The translations under genes and the position numbers were made by a program. The notes under the pieces are model-generated. The model saw nothing but the letters and a program-made list of their open reading frames with translations, did not search any database and was not told the origin of the DNA. A stretch of DNA of 64,000 nucleotides. Source: Prevotella sp. (lineage in GTDB: Bacteria > Bacteroidota > Bacteroidia > Bacteroidales > Bacteroidaceae). Positions 49,293-57,037 of the stretch are shown here, piece after piece. Within the stretch, counting starts at the first letter, position 1; each line of letters begins with the position of its first letter. The stretch lies in assembly GCA_016291085.1 (NCBI GenBank), contig JAEEVW010000016.1:16886-80885 (forward strand), given 5' to 3'.

Positions 49293-51792
49293 CAACAGAT
49301 ATGTCCGAGAAGTAGTGGTCGCGCAGGGGCTTGCTGACAGCCTCACCAGTCAGCGTCAGGTGCTGCTCCATACGGATGTCCTCCGACGAGGCTCCAATCT
49401 TCACCACATACTCGCCGGGCACAATGTTCCAACGGCGCTCACCACCCTCGCTGCTGTAGAAACCAAACTGCTCGAGATAGAGTTTCACACGTACGCGCTT
49501 CGACTGACGGGGTTCCAGCGGCACGCGGGCAAAGCCCTGCAGCTTCAGGGGTGAGAGGTGAGCGGCAACGGGTGAGTTCTCTGCGGGTGACACATAAATC
49601 TGGGCGATCTCCGTCGCACTGACCTTGCCCGTATTCTTCACCTCGAACGACAGCTCAATGCACTCATCGGTGGTCTTCGCCTCGTCGTCCAGCGCCAAAT
49701 GCTTATAACCAAAGGTGGTATAGCTCAGACCATAACCAAACGGCCACTGAATCAGTGAGTCCTGCTTGGCCTGATAGCTGTAGCAGATGGGCTCGTAGAT
49801 TTCCTCGCTGGGATAGCTCACTGCCAGCTTGGCCGACGGCGACACGTTGCCAAACAGGATGTCGGCAACGGCATGTCCGCCTTCCTCGCCCGGATACCAC
49901 GCCTGAATGACAGCGGCACAGCGCTCGGCCAGTCCCGAGATAACCTGTGCACGACCACCGAACACCACCAGCACGACGGGTTTGCCCGTGGCCAGCAGGC
50001 GTTCCACGTATTCCTCCTGTTTGCCGGGCAGGCGCAGACCCTGACGGTCGCGGTTTTCGCCACACAGCATCACGTTCTCTCCAACGGCGGCAATGATGAC
50101 GTCGGCAGAGTCGGCCATGGCAAGCGCCTCAGTACTGTCGGCAGGCTCGCCGGCATCCACCTTACGGTGCAGCAGGGCATACTCCCAGGCACGCTCGTCG
50201 CCACCCTTCGAGAACTTCGTCTCTATCTCTTCCGTCCAGTCACACCCGCGGCTGTACATCAGCGTGTCACCCTCGGGCAGACGGTCGCGCATGCCTTCAA
50301 GCAGCGTAATCACATGGGGATGATCCAAGTCCTGCTCATTCATCTTCCAGAAATAGGTCATAGCAGGAAACGAATAGTCGCCGCACATAGCCCACATCGT
50401 ATTGGCGTTAGGACCGGTGAGGAGGATTTTCAAACCTGAACCCCTCTCCGTCGAAGCCTCCCCTTGGGGAGGTGTGGTGGGGGTCAGAGGCAACAGATTG
50501 CTGTCGTTTTGCAGCAATACTATCGACTGCGTGGCAATCTCGTAGGCTGTCTGGCGCTCCTCGGGGGTATCCAGCACTATCTTCTCCTTGCCGTACAGGT
50601 AGGGCTTCTCGTCCATCAAACCGGCACGGAACTTATAGCGCAGCACGTTCTTCACGGCACGCTCCAGCGTCTCCTGAGCCACCAGACCGTTGTCGATGGC
50701 CGCTTGCAGATATTTGAAATTAGCACCGAACGGGAAGTCGACGTCGCAACCGCCATTGATGGCCATCGCCGCCTTCACCACCTCCGGAGCCACAGTCTTC
50801 TTTCCACTTTCCTCTCTCCACTCTCCATTCAAAGGTAGCTGATCTATCGCCGTATAGTCGCTCACCACCATACCGTCGAAGCCCAGATAGCCGCGCAGAA
50901 TGTCGTTCAGAATCCAGCCATTAGCCACACAGTTCACAAGTCCCTTCCCGCTATTTTTCTCGCCTTGAGACAAATCAGAATTCTCAATTCTCAATTCTCC
51001 ATTCTCAATTCGCATCGCATGATATCCCGGCATGATGCACTTGCTGTCGGCCAGACGAATCATCGCCTCGTGGGGCAACAGGATGTCTTCCATCAGCTCT
51101 TTCTCGTCGGCATCACCACCGCCGCCATAGCCCAGGTAGTGCTTCGAACAGGCTCCCACACCCTTGCGCAGGTCGCCTTGCTGCAGGCCACGCACAAAGG
51201 CCACACCCATCACCGCCGACAGGTATCCGTCCTCGCCGTACGACTCCTCCAGGCGGTTGAACGACGGCGTGCGACACACGTCGACCATTGGCGACAGCGA
51301 CAGCACACCACCCATCCGGCGCATCGTCGTACTCGTCTGACGGGTCTTCACCTCGGCCAGCTCAGGGTTAAACGAACACGCCTGACCAATCTGTTGCGGA
51401 TAGATCGTCGCACCGCGGGTATTGATGCCCGACAGCACCTCCTCGTGAAACAAGGCGGGAATGCCGCTCGGTGTGTGCTTCATGAGCCACTCCTGCACGG
51501 CAGCGACATGGTCGCGCAGCACGTTCGGGTCCATGGGCTTCTGACTGGCATACTGCGAGAAATGTCCGATGCCGTTTGGTATCAGTTCCTTGCACTTCAC
51601 GGTGTCCAGCCGGCCCTGTTCGTCAAACAGGCCGTCCATATAGCAGCTGCGCAGTTGGGCGATGCGCTCCTCTTGCGACATCCGCTGGTAGAGTTCGTCT
51701 ATTTTCTGTTCCATATCTTTATTCTCCAAAGCAGGCCGGCAGGCAGTCATCAACACCGCCGCACCAGTCATGATGAGGTATCTCATTTTCAT
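49285..51792 (-). CDS. GH3 glycosidase lipoprotein with three repeat-encoded inserts
   Basis: 835 aa. Lipobox MTAC at residues 15-18. GH3 barrel with SKHYLGYGGGGDADEKEL and nucleophile Asp312 in GMVVSDYTAIDQLP; second domain with VGENVMLCGENRDRQGLRLP (acid/base region) and VVLVVFGGRAQVISGLAERC; FN3-like C-terminus. Likely exo-acting beta-xylosidase or beta-glucosidase anchored in the outer membrane, first gene of the xylan operon. Three segments look foreign to GH3: about 259-285 (MRIENGELRIENSDLSQ), about 321-332 (NGEWREESGKK), and about 434-451 (TPTTPPQGEASTERGSG). Each is encoded by a repeat and falls in a loop between conserved blocks. Confidence 0.92.
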   Translation of the reverse strand: MKMRYLIMTGAAVLMTACRPALENKDMEQKIDELYQRMSQEERIAQLRSCYMDGLFDEQGRLDTVKCKELIPNGIGHFSQYASQKPMDPNVLRDHVAAVQEWLMKHTPSGIPALFHEEVLSGINTRGATIYPQQIGQACSFNPELAEVKTRQTSTTMRRMGGVLSLSPMVDVCRTPSFNRLEESYGEDGYLSAVMGVAFVRGLQQGDLRKGVGACSKHYLGYGGGGDADEKELMEDILLPHEAMIRLADSKCIMPGYHAMRIENGELRIENSDLSQGEKNSGKGLVNCVANGWILNDILRGYLGFDGMVVSDYTAIDQLPLNGEWREESGKKTVAPEVVKAAMAINGGCDVDFPFGANFKYLQAAIDNGLVAQETLERAVKNVLRYKFRAGLMDEKPYLYGKEKIVLDTPEERQTAYEIATQSIVLLQNDSNLLPLTPTTPPQGEASTERGSGLKILLTGPNANTMWAMCGDYSFPAMTYFWKMNEQDLDHPHVITLLEGMRDRLPEGDTLMYSRGCDWTEEIETKFSKGGDERAWEYALLHRKVDAGEPADSTEALAMADSADVIIAAVGENVMLCGENRDRQGLRLPGKQEEYVERLLATGKPVVLVVFGGRAQVISGLAERCAAVIQAWYPGEEGGHAVADILFGNVSPSAKLAVSYPSEEIYEPICYSYQAKQDSLIQWPFGYGLSYTTFGYKHLALDDEAKTTDECIELSFEVKNTGKVSATEIAQIYVSPAENSPVAAHLSPLKLQGFARVPLEPRQSKRVRVKLYLEQFGFYSSEGGERRWNIVPGEYVVKIGASSEDIRMEQHLTLTGEAVSKPLRDHYFSDISVER
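50440..50488 (-). repeat. Palindromic dispersed repeat inside GH3 gene
   Basis: GC-rich element with the core palindrome CCTCCCCTTGGGGAGG flanked by CCGTCGAAG and TGTGGTGGGGGTC. Similar palindromes occur between genes in many Bacteroidetes; here it is translated. Confidence 0.7.
50800..50827 (-). repeat. Four-copy heptamer array inside GH3 gene
   Basis: Minus strand TGGAGAG, TGGAGAG, AGGAAAG, TGGAAAG, exactly 28 bases; encodes most of NGEWREESGKK. Confidence 0.85.
50981..51008 (-). repeat. Four-copy heptamer array inside GH3 gene
   Basis: Minus strand TTGAGAA, TGGAGAA, TTGAGAA, TTGAGAA, exactly 28 bases; encodes RIENGELRIENS. Same unit as the intergenic array at 63921-63948. Confidence 0.9.
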
Positions 51793-51811
51793 AGTTATTA
51801 CATTTTGCCTG

Positions 51812-51819
51812 CAAAATTA
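51812..51819 (-). promoter_or_regulatory. -7 box of the xylan operon
   Basis: TAATTTTG on the minus strand about 20 bases before the GH3 start; no convincing -33 TTTG. Confidence 0.4.
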
Positions 51820-51898
51820 CGAATTATTTTCCAACCGCCCCACCCCGTCATGTAACACAAACTATTGCGTATGTAACATTCCACTTTACAACAAGAAA

Positions 51899-51926
51899 AG
51901 TCTTGGAGTTTTTTACGCCCAAGACT
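51899..51926 (-). terminator. Terminator after the Fic gene
   Basis: AGTCTTGG / CCAAGACT 8-bp stem followed on the minus strand by TTTTC. Confidence 0.5.
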
Positions 51927-51950
51927 CTTCTTTTTCACTTATTTTTACAT

Positions 51951-51977
51951 TTAATTCTTTTACCTTTTTACTTTTTT
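51951..51977 (-). repeat. 8-base purine array downstream of the Fic gene
   Basis: Minus strand AAAAGTAA, AAAGGTAA, and a degenerate third unit. Confidence 0.6.
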
Positions 51978-52020
51978 GTATCGCGGGGTCTGTCCGGACA
52001 GTCCCTCTGTGCACTTGAGA

Positions 52021-52563
52021 TCAATTCCTTTGGTTGATCAGGTTCACCACCACCTTCACCATCACGTCCTTCTCCTCCGTCTTGCTTTCTGCTATCATCA
52101 ATGTCAAGGCCACGAGAGTATTATCAGCCAGACGCTTGGAACCATCTGAGCGATAGAGGATGCCATTGTTGTTCATAAACCACAAGAACAACGTGGCAGC
52201 AATGCGCTTGTTGCCATCACTGAACGAATGATTCTTTGTTACAAGATACAGCAACATGGCAGCCTTCTCCTCGACGCTGGGATAAAGTTCCTCGCCACCA
52301 AAGGTCTGATATATCTGACCTATACTGCTCTTGAACGAATCATCCTTCTCGTTGCCAAAGAGCGAACTGCCACCAAACTTCTCACGCAAGCCACTGATGG
52401 CCTCCATCGCATTCTCATAAGTAGCATGGAACTGCTCCAACTTCGTGGTCTTGTCAATCGTCAGCCGCTCGTAGTCGTAGTTGTCGAGCGTGTCGAGCGC
52501 ATAGGTGTAATCCACTACAACATCCAATAGTTCCTTCTTCATTACAATCTGATTTTGTTTCAT
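52021..52563 (-). CDS. Fic/Doc family protein
   Basis: 180 aa. Fic core near 110-125: HSFSDGNKRIAATLFLWFMN, which fits HxFx(D/E)GN(K/G)R; the Lys after GN is as in Doc-type and some AMP-transferases lacking the second Gly. The flap region before it (FGGEELYPSVEEKAAMLLYL) is normal. No autoinhibitory (S/T)xxxE(G/N) helix is clearly seen. Fic enzymes transfer AMP or other phosphoryl groups onto proteins; Doc relatives are toxins with an upstream Phd antitoxin. No antitoxin gene is next to it. An alternative start is the Met at codon 8. Confidence 0.88.
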   Translation of the reverse strand: MKQNQIVMKKELLDVVVDYTYALDTLDNYDYERLTIDKTTKLEQFHATYENAMEAISGLREKFGGSSLFGNEKDDSFKSSIGQIYQTFGGEELYPSVEEKAAMLLYLVTKNHSFSDGNKRIAATLFLWFMNNNGILYRSDGSKRLADNTLVALTLMIAESKTEEKDVMVKVVVNLINQRN

Positions 52564-52751
52564 ACAACTTAATTATTTGAAAAGTTAAACTTCTTTTTCT
52601 TATATAGTATAGAAAAAACAAAAATGTTATATGTTCAGGGCAACTTTTTCAAAAAACAGCTGATACAAGGAGGGTACAAATTGTACCTCTGTTCTGTGAC
52701 CAAAGGACAAGCGAGGTTTTGCTATTGATTTTCGCCCGTTCGCTGAAAACA

Positions 52752-52783
52752 TTTGCTTTCATAGCATAGACTTCGTACCTTTG
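52752..52783 (+). promoter_or_regulatory. Promoter in the gap upstream of the DUF4417 cassette
   Basis: TTTG (52752-52755), 20 bases, TACCTTTG (52776-52783). No ORF follows for 380 bases. Confidence 0.65.
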
Positions 52784-52788
52784 CACCA

Positions 52789-52906
52789 GAAAACAAACAA
52801 TAGTACTTTAGATTCATTTAGTTTACACAGGTTAGTTTTTTTTGGTAAATAGATTGATTAAGGAATCATTGGGGCTCGTCGCGAAGACGGGCCCCAATGG
52901 TTTTCC
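52789..52906 (+). ncRNA. Candidate small RNA
   Basis: Starts after a perfect promoter and ends in a strong 14-bp hairpin (CATTGGGGC / GCCCCAATG at 52867-52875 and 52891-52899, extended by TCGTC/GACGG) followed by GTTTT. It carries no reading frame worth calling. The rest of the 52564-53173 gap shows only AT-rich DNA and the DUF4417 promoter. Function unknown. Confidence 0.45.
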
Positions 52907-53075
52907 CTCAAGACAAGTCCCAGTCCCTGGTGTCTTATCGCTAGTCTTTATTTCCAACTGATGATAATTCTTCCTGCTAAACGAATACTTTCTACCGCTT
53001 TCCTTCAGCAATTTTTGCTTTCATATTGCGAAATTACGGAAAATAAATTAAAAAGAGCATTTTTATCAATTTATA

Positions 53076-53107
53076 TTTGGAAAATGTGAATAATATGGTT
53101 ATTTTTG
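53076..53107 (+). promoter_or_regulatory. Promoter of the DUF4417 cassette
   Basis: TTTG (53076-53079), 20 bases, TATTTTTG (53100-53107). The following gene has a strong Shine-Dalgarno AGGAGG at 53165-53170, unusual in this window. Confidence 0.65.
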
Positions 53108-53173
53108 CAGAGTTAAAAGCTACAAGCTCTTTTATCAGAGGAAGTGGCAAGAACTTAATTATTTAGGAGGAAC

Positions 53174-53926
53174 ATGAAGTCATCAAAGTTAGAAAAGAAT
53201 CTTTTCAGCAAAAAAGACCTCTATCTGATGAAATGCCAGCGTAGAGAATTCCATCAGTTGCCTAAGCGGAAACGCTCAGCTAAGGCAAGAATGGAAACGT
53301 TTAATAATATGCATCTGGCAAAAGACATGCAGTTCACAACTACAAATGGAATACCAATACTGCAACCATATCAAGGACCAGTGGATTTCGAACTTTATTC
53401 ATACTCAGAAAGAAAAGGGTTAAGTGATGAAAATCAGGCAATTCACTTCTTCCAATACGACTGCACTTTTGACAATGCAGTCTGGAAAAATCTGGAAACG
53501 ACCACCTACGAGTTACGCCACTTTGACTATCTATTCACACCAGATTATTCATTGTACGTTGACGATTTCCTCAGACACCAGAACATCGACTTCACCTACA
53601 GGACTCGATTTGTGGGTGCCTATTGGCAGGAGTGTGGGTTCAACGTCATTCCTACTGTCAGCTGGGGTAACGCCAACTCACTACCCATTGCCATTGAGGG
53701 ATTTCCTAAATACAGCATTCTTGCCGTTTGCGGCATTGGGAACAAGCGAAGCCCTGTTCATCTTAATTTATGGCGATACGCCATCAAATACATAGAAGAA
53801 CATCTTGAGCCACTCCTGATAATTGTATATGGAGAGCATGTGGAGGTTCCAGGAATCCACACTCCCCTCAAGTTCATTCCTGACTATATTACCAAACATT
53901 TTAGATATGAACGAAATAGCAAATAA
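53174..53926 (+). CDS. DUF4417 domain protein
   Basis: 250 aa. Matches the DUF4417 pattern: FDYLFTPDYSLYVDDFL, IDFTYRTRFVGAYWQECGFN, VIPTVSWGNANS, YSILAVCGIGNK, HLNLWRYAIKYIEEHLEPLL IIVYG. The basic N-terminus (KKDLYLMKCQRREFHQLPKR, KRSAKARMETF) is extra. DUF4417 proteins occur in phages and mobile DNA; their activity is unknown. It is the first gene of a three-gene unit; the next ORF overlaps its end by 20 bases. Start fixed by a perfect AGGAGG spaced 3 bases from the ATG. Confidence 0.8.
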   Translation: MKSSKLEKNLFSKKDLYLMKCQRREFHQLPKRKRSAKARMETFNNMHLAKDMQFTTTNGIPILQPYQGPVDFELYSYSERKGLSDENQAIHFFQYDCTFDNAVWKNLETTTYELRHFDYLFTPDYSLYVDDFLRHQNIDFTYRTRFVGAYWQECGFNVIPTVSWGNANSLPIAIEGFPKYSILAVCGIGNKRSPVHLNLWRYAIKYIEEHLEPLLIIVYGEHVEVPGIHTPLKFIPDYITKHFRYERNSK

Positions 53927-54299
53927 ACTATGGCCCGAAGATTTCAAACTCTTCGCCAACATGGAAGGCCACTATATATCGGATAACGAGAAGGCTTTCT
54001 TTGAAAAGATGAAGTTTAAGATGGAAAACGAAATTGCCCCGTCTAACGACCTCATCATGTTTGAAGAAGATAACGACGAACAAATTTATATTGTGCGTTG
54101 CATCTACGATGAATTCATCGTCGGACATGGCACAAAGAGCCACTATGATGAAGAGTATCACGTGATGAACCTATCAGAAGCCTTGAGCGCAAATCTCAAA
54201 ACGCTAGGATTTATCGACCGCGACATCACACTTCTAGAATGGCTTCGCGAGAGAGATTATGAAGGAATAAGGTATAATCACAATTATGCATTCATGTAA
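53907..54299 (+). CDS. Small acidic protein of unknown function
   Basis: 130 aa from MNEIANKLWPEDFKLFANME; a longer frame exists but would sit inside DUF4417. Very acidic (MENEIAPSNDLIMFEEDNDE) with a C-terminal helical part (LKTLGFIDRDITLLEWLRER). No family recognised. Its acidity, small size and coupling between DUF4417 and the next gene would fit an immunity or regulator protein, but this is inference only. Confidence 0.65.
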   Translation: MNEIANKLWPEDFKLFANMEGHYISDNEKAFFEKMKFKMENEIAPSNDLIMFEEDNDEQIYIVRCIYDEFIVGHGTKSHYDEEYHVMNLSEALSANLKTLGFIDRDITLLEWLRERDYEGIRYNHNYAFM

Positions 54300-54300
54300 T

Positions 54301-54741
54301 ATGGGAAATCAAAGAGAATATCTAGCAAGCGGGGGCTTCACCCAGTATCTTTATAAAGATGAGAGCCCCAAGGTTACAATCAACGGAGTTACAGGTAAGA
54401 TGATTAGCAAAGTCACAGACCCGACGGGTACACATGATGGTTTACCAACATACTCCAATACATCAGACATGTACTTTAAGAAAGGGAAGGACGGCTTAGC
54501 TTCTCAGGGCAAGGTCTATAAAGACAGAAAAACCGTCCTTGATTTCGATTGGAGTCATGAGCACAAAAATAGTGATGGCCGAGTATTCCCAAAAGGGACC
54601 GTTCACGTTCAAGTTTACAAAGTCAATCCCGACGGAAGTATAACAAGACTTTCCAAATATGCTCGATTAATGAACAACCACGAAATGAAAAAGTATGGTC
54701 CTCTCATCAAGCACTTCAATCCGAATGCGAAGTTTAGATAA
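54301..54741 (+). CDS. Small protein of unknown function, third gene of the DUF4417 cassette
   Basis: 146 aa starting MGNQREYLASGGFTQYLYKD, one base after the previous stop. Polar, Gly/Lys/His-rich, with VLDFDWSHEHKNSDGRVFPK, GTVHVQVYKVNPDG and a basic end (MKKYGPLIKHFNPNAKFR). The His-rich middle recalls small nuclease or toxin C-terminal domains but I cannot name one. Ends at a bidirectional terminator facing the methyltransferase operon. Confidence 0.65.
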   Translation: MGNQREYLASGGFTQYLYKDESPKVTINGVTGKMISKVTDPTGTHDGLPTYSNTSDMYFKKGKDGLASQGKVYKDRKTVLDFDWSHEHKNSDGRVFPKGTVHVQVYKVNPDGSITRLSKYARLMNNHEMKKYGPLIKHFNPNAKFR

Positions 54742-54783
54742 AAAAAGAGATGCAGGACTTTCATTAACCCTGCATCTTTTTCT
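54741..54783. terminator. Bidirectional terminator between the two island operons
   Basis: AGATGCAGG / CCTGCATCT 9-bp stem (54748-54756, 54769-54777) with A-run on the left and T-run on the right. Confidence 0.8.
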
Positions 54784-54786
54784 CAT

Positions 54787-55674
54787 TTACTCTTCCTCAC
54801 ACATTTCATCCAACTTTGTAACTATCTCCTCAGAGAGCAACACCCCAGAGTGTCCTTTTGCCCACTCATATTCAGGAATGGCTTCCTGTAGTTTTGCAAG
54901 TGAGACGCGAGGCATCGCTCCTGGTTCCACGGAGTTCGTGATGATCATGTCCACATACATTCTGCGTTTCGTAGAGCCTGCCCAGTCATCGCCAGGATAT
55001 GGATCAGAGATGAATTGTCCGCTGAAGACAATGCCAGCCTTATCGTCACCTGTGCGCATCATAAAGAACAGGTCACCCCGTCGAGCCTCTTCCCACTCGT
55101 AGATGCTCCAATTCATACGGAACATACCGTGTACCATATTCTCCACACATTCCTCGAAGTCCTTCTCTGTAAAGGAACTGATAGATGGGTTCCAGCGCAT
55201 CAGGTATGACTTTGCCTCTGCAGGCACAGGCACCACCTCAAAACTCACTTCCCAGATGCAACTGTCACCATCGGCATCCTCAACAATAGGCTTGCCTGCA
55301 CCTTGGTAGTTAAAGCGAGTACCGGGCGTCGTTTCTACGTCGATGATGCGGGTAAGACAATCGCCGTCACCACTACTCAGAACCAAGAAGCTAAGCGAGT
55401 TTTTGATAGCGTAAGGGAATTCGCCATTATTATACAGATAACACCCGTGGAAAGTTGTTGGCATCTCGTCAGTCACCAATATCAGATTCCCGTCGATAGT
55501 CTCTAAAACCAGGCTCTGATTGTCCTCGCTGATGTCCATGAGGATGTGCGTAATCTCGCCACTACGAACCTTGTCAATCAGCTCACTATCCACCTCCAGC
55601 GTGATAGCGACCTCGTTAATGTCAACCTCGTTGTTCTTCTCTTCAGCATTCATAGGCATCTGTGTAAAATTCAA
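54787..55674 (-). CDS. Protein of unknown function with a possible PUA/EVE-like fold
   Basis: 295 aa; the Met at codon 8 (MNAEEKNNEVDINEVAITLE) is an alternative start. Acidic, with an N-terminal beta-rich part (EITHILMDISEDNQSLVLET) and, at about 158-250, YLMRWNPSISSFTEKDFEEC, YEWEEARRGDLFFMMRTGDD KAGI, VFSGQFISDPYPGDD. The pattern of a WNP opening, a RxGD then gIv.sG step recalls EVE/PUA-type domains, which can bind modified bases. It is the last gene of the methyltransferase operon, 39 bases after the GIY-YIG gene. The fold call is tentative. Confidence 0.55.
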   Translation of the reverse strand: MNFTQMPMNAEEKNNEVDINEVAITLEVDSELIDKVRSGEITHILMDISEDNQSLVLETIDGNLILVTDEMPTTFHGCYLYNNGEFPYAIKNSLSFLVLSSGDGDCLTRIIDVETTPGTRFNYQGAGKPIVEDADGDSCIWEVSFEVVPVPAEAKSYLMRWNPSISSFTEKDFEECVENMVHGMFRMNWSIYEWEEARRGDLFFMMRTGDDKAGIVFSGQFISDPYPGDDWAGSTKRRMYVDMIITNSVEPGAMPRVSLAKLQEAIPEYEWAKGHSGVLLSEEIVTKLDEMCEEE

Positions 55675-55713
55675 CTTAGTGCTGCAAAGGTACGAAAAAA
55701 TAATGAAACTAAG

Positions 55714-56559
55714 TCACTCGCTTCTATATAATTCATCCAGCGACTGGCCTTCATCGTTAATCCAATGTATCCAGCCGTTACAACTGCGACCTGAGCAGTA
55801 GCTGGCTGCGGTGCTAGGGCTGGCCAACACATAGTCACGCTGCAACTCCCAGAAACCATCCTTGGTGGGTTTCGACATGGCAGCGATGATGGCGTTGCGC
55901 TTTTCGCCGTCTCTATACGAGGGCACTGTGCTTTGTGGCAACAGACTGCCCTTTAGAATACGCATCGAGTGGTCGGTCTCGTTGAAGATGCCGTGAGCAT
56001 CACAGTCGCGCACTTTGATATGGAACAGGTTCTCGCCGTTCTTCATCTTCGTCTTTTCTTGCTTCTCGAAGATAGGACAGCCAATGAACGATGCCAACAG
56101 ACGGACATCATCGAAGAACTCTTCCATTATGTCTATCTGGTAGTTCGACAGCGAAATCTCCTTGCCCGACTGCTCGTTCATCACACCATACTGCGAGCAA
56201 TCCGTAGCCAGGTCGATAGCCTTGCGCTCCAGATATTGCACATCGGCCTTGTTGATGCTCTCGTCCTTGGCTACAAACATCAGACATTTGTTCCAGAACA
56301 GTTTATGGCTTTTGTGGTTATAGATACGCTTCACCCCATTGGTCGATTCCCCAATGTACGCTTGTGCGCTACCGTTCTCGTCCTCGCCCAGCAGGATGTA
56401 GAGCGCAGGACGCGAACTCTCTTCCATCTTGCTCACCATCTCAAACTCCGACTTGGGGAACACAATCATCTCGCAGATCTTGTTGCTGATGAACACTGTT
56501 CGAATCCCGTTGGGGTCGCCTGTACGCAAATGCGTTGTTATAACCTTACCTCTTGCCAT
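55714..56559 (-). CDS. GIY-YIG nuclease with DUF4357 domain
   Basis: 281 aa. GIY-YIG-type core about 50-150: ALYILLGEDENGSAQAYIGE with the paired beta strands (LYI and YIG), VKRIYNHKS with the catalytic-type Arg, and YLERKAIDLA with the metal-binding Glu. C-terminal DUF4357 about 225-278 (DGFWELQRDYVLASPSTAAS, CSGRSCNGWIHW, GQSLDELYR). This pair is common in Bacteria near restriction-modification genes. Likely role: DNA cleavage or nicking in the same system as the methyltransferase. Confidence 0.85.
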   Translation of the reverse strand: MARGKVITTHLRTGDPNGIRTVFISNKICEMIVFPKSEFEMVSKMEESSRPALYILLGEDENGSAQAYIGESTNGVKRIYNHKSHKLFWNKCLMFVAKDESINKADVQYLERKAIDLATDCSQYGVMNEQSGKEISLSNYQIDIMEEFFDDVRLLASFIGCPIFEKQEKTKMKNGENLFHIKVRDCDAHGIFNETDHSMRILKGSLLPQSTVPSYRDGEKRNAIIAAMSKPTKDGFWELQRDYVLASPSTAASYCSGRSCNGWIHWINDEGQSLDELYRSE

Positions 56560-56590
56560 AGTCTTATATGTTTATACACAACTGGTTTCT

Positions 56591-57025
56591 TTAGAAGTTC
56601 GAATCAATGAAGCTATGTGGGTTATACTCCCAAGCCCACGGAAGCTCCTCGTTTTCTTTTATCTCTGAAAAGTGTCCGTTGCCCAATCGTGCTAATGCCT
56701 TTGGTTCATCAAAATGTTTCTGAATGAACTCTTTCTGTTCTGGTGCGATTTCAATTACACCAACAATATAGTTGTAGGCATAGCAAAAGAGCTTCCATTC
56801 TTTCCGAATATATTCTGTAGTATAAGGAGGTTGTTTCAAGGCTTCGCGTCTATGCAACTTGCATTCCATTATATTGCCAAATACCCCGGCCTTATCTTCA
56901 TCAGTATATGCAATGGTTTCCCAGCCGTTGGTATTGGGCTCCCATTGAGCCCTACGATCTCTCACCATATTATGATGAAATTGCCCTGTCTTTTCCTTGT
57001 ATTCAAGTAACATTAAATCTGCCAT
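56591..57025 (-). CDS. Small protein of unknown function in the methyltransferase operon
   Basis: 144 aa, MADLMLLEYKEKTGQFHHNM to WAWEYNPHSFIDSNF. Family not recognised. Charged and aromatic, with HNMVRDRRAQWEPNTNGWET and ALARLGNGHFSEIKENEE. No signal or membrane segment. It starts 12 bases after the DUF262-HNH stop and precedes the GIY-YIG gene by 31 bases, so it is part of the operon and probably of its function. Confidence 0.7.
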   Translation of the reverse strand: MADLMLLEYKEKTGQFHHNMVRDRRAQWEPNTNGWETIAYTDEDKAGVFGNIMECKLHRREALKQPPYTTEYIRKEWKLFCYAYNYIVGVIEIAPEQKEFIQKHFDEPKALARLGNGHFSEIKENEELPWAWEYNPHSFIDSNF

Positions 57026-57037
57026 ATCTCTTTTGTT

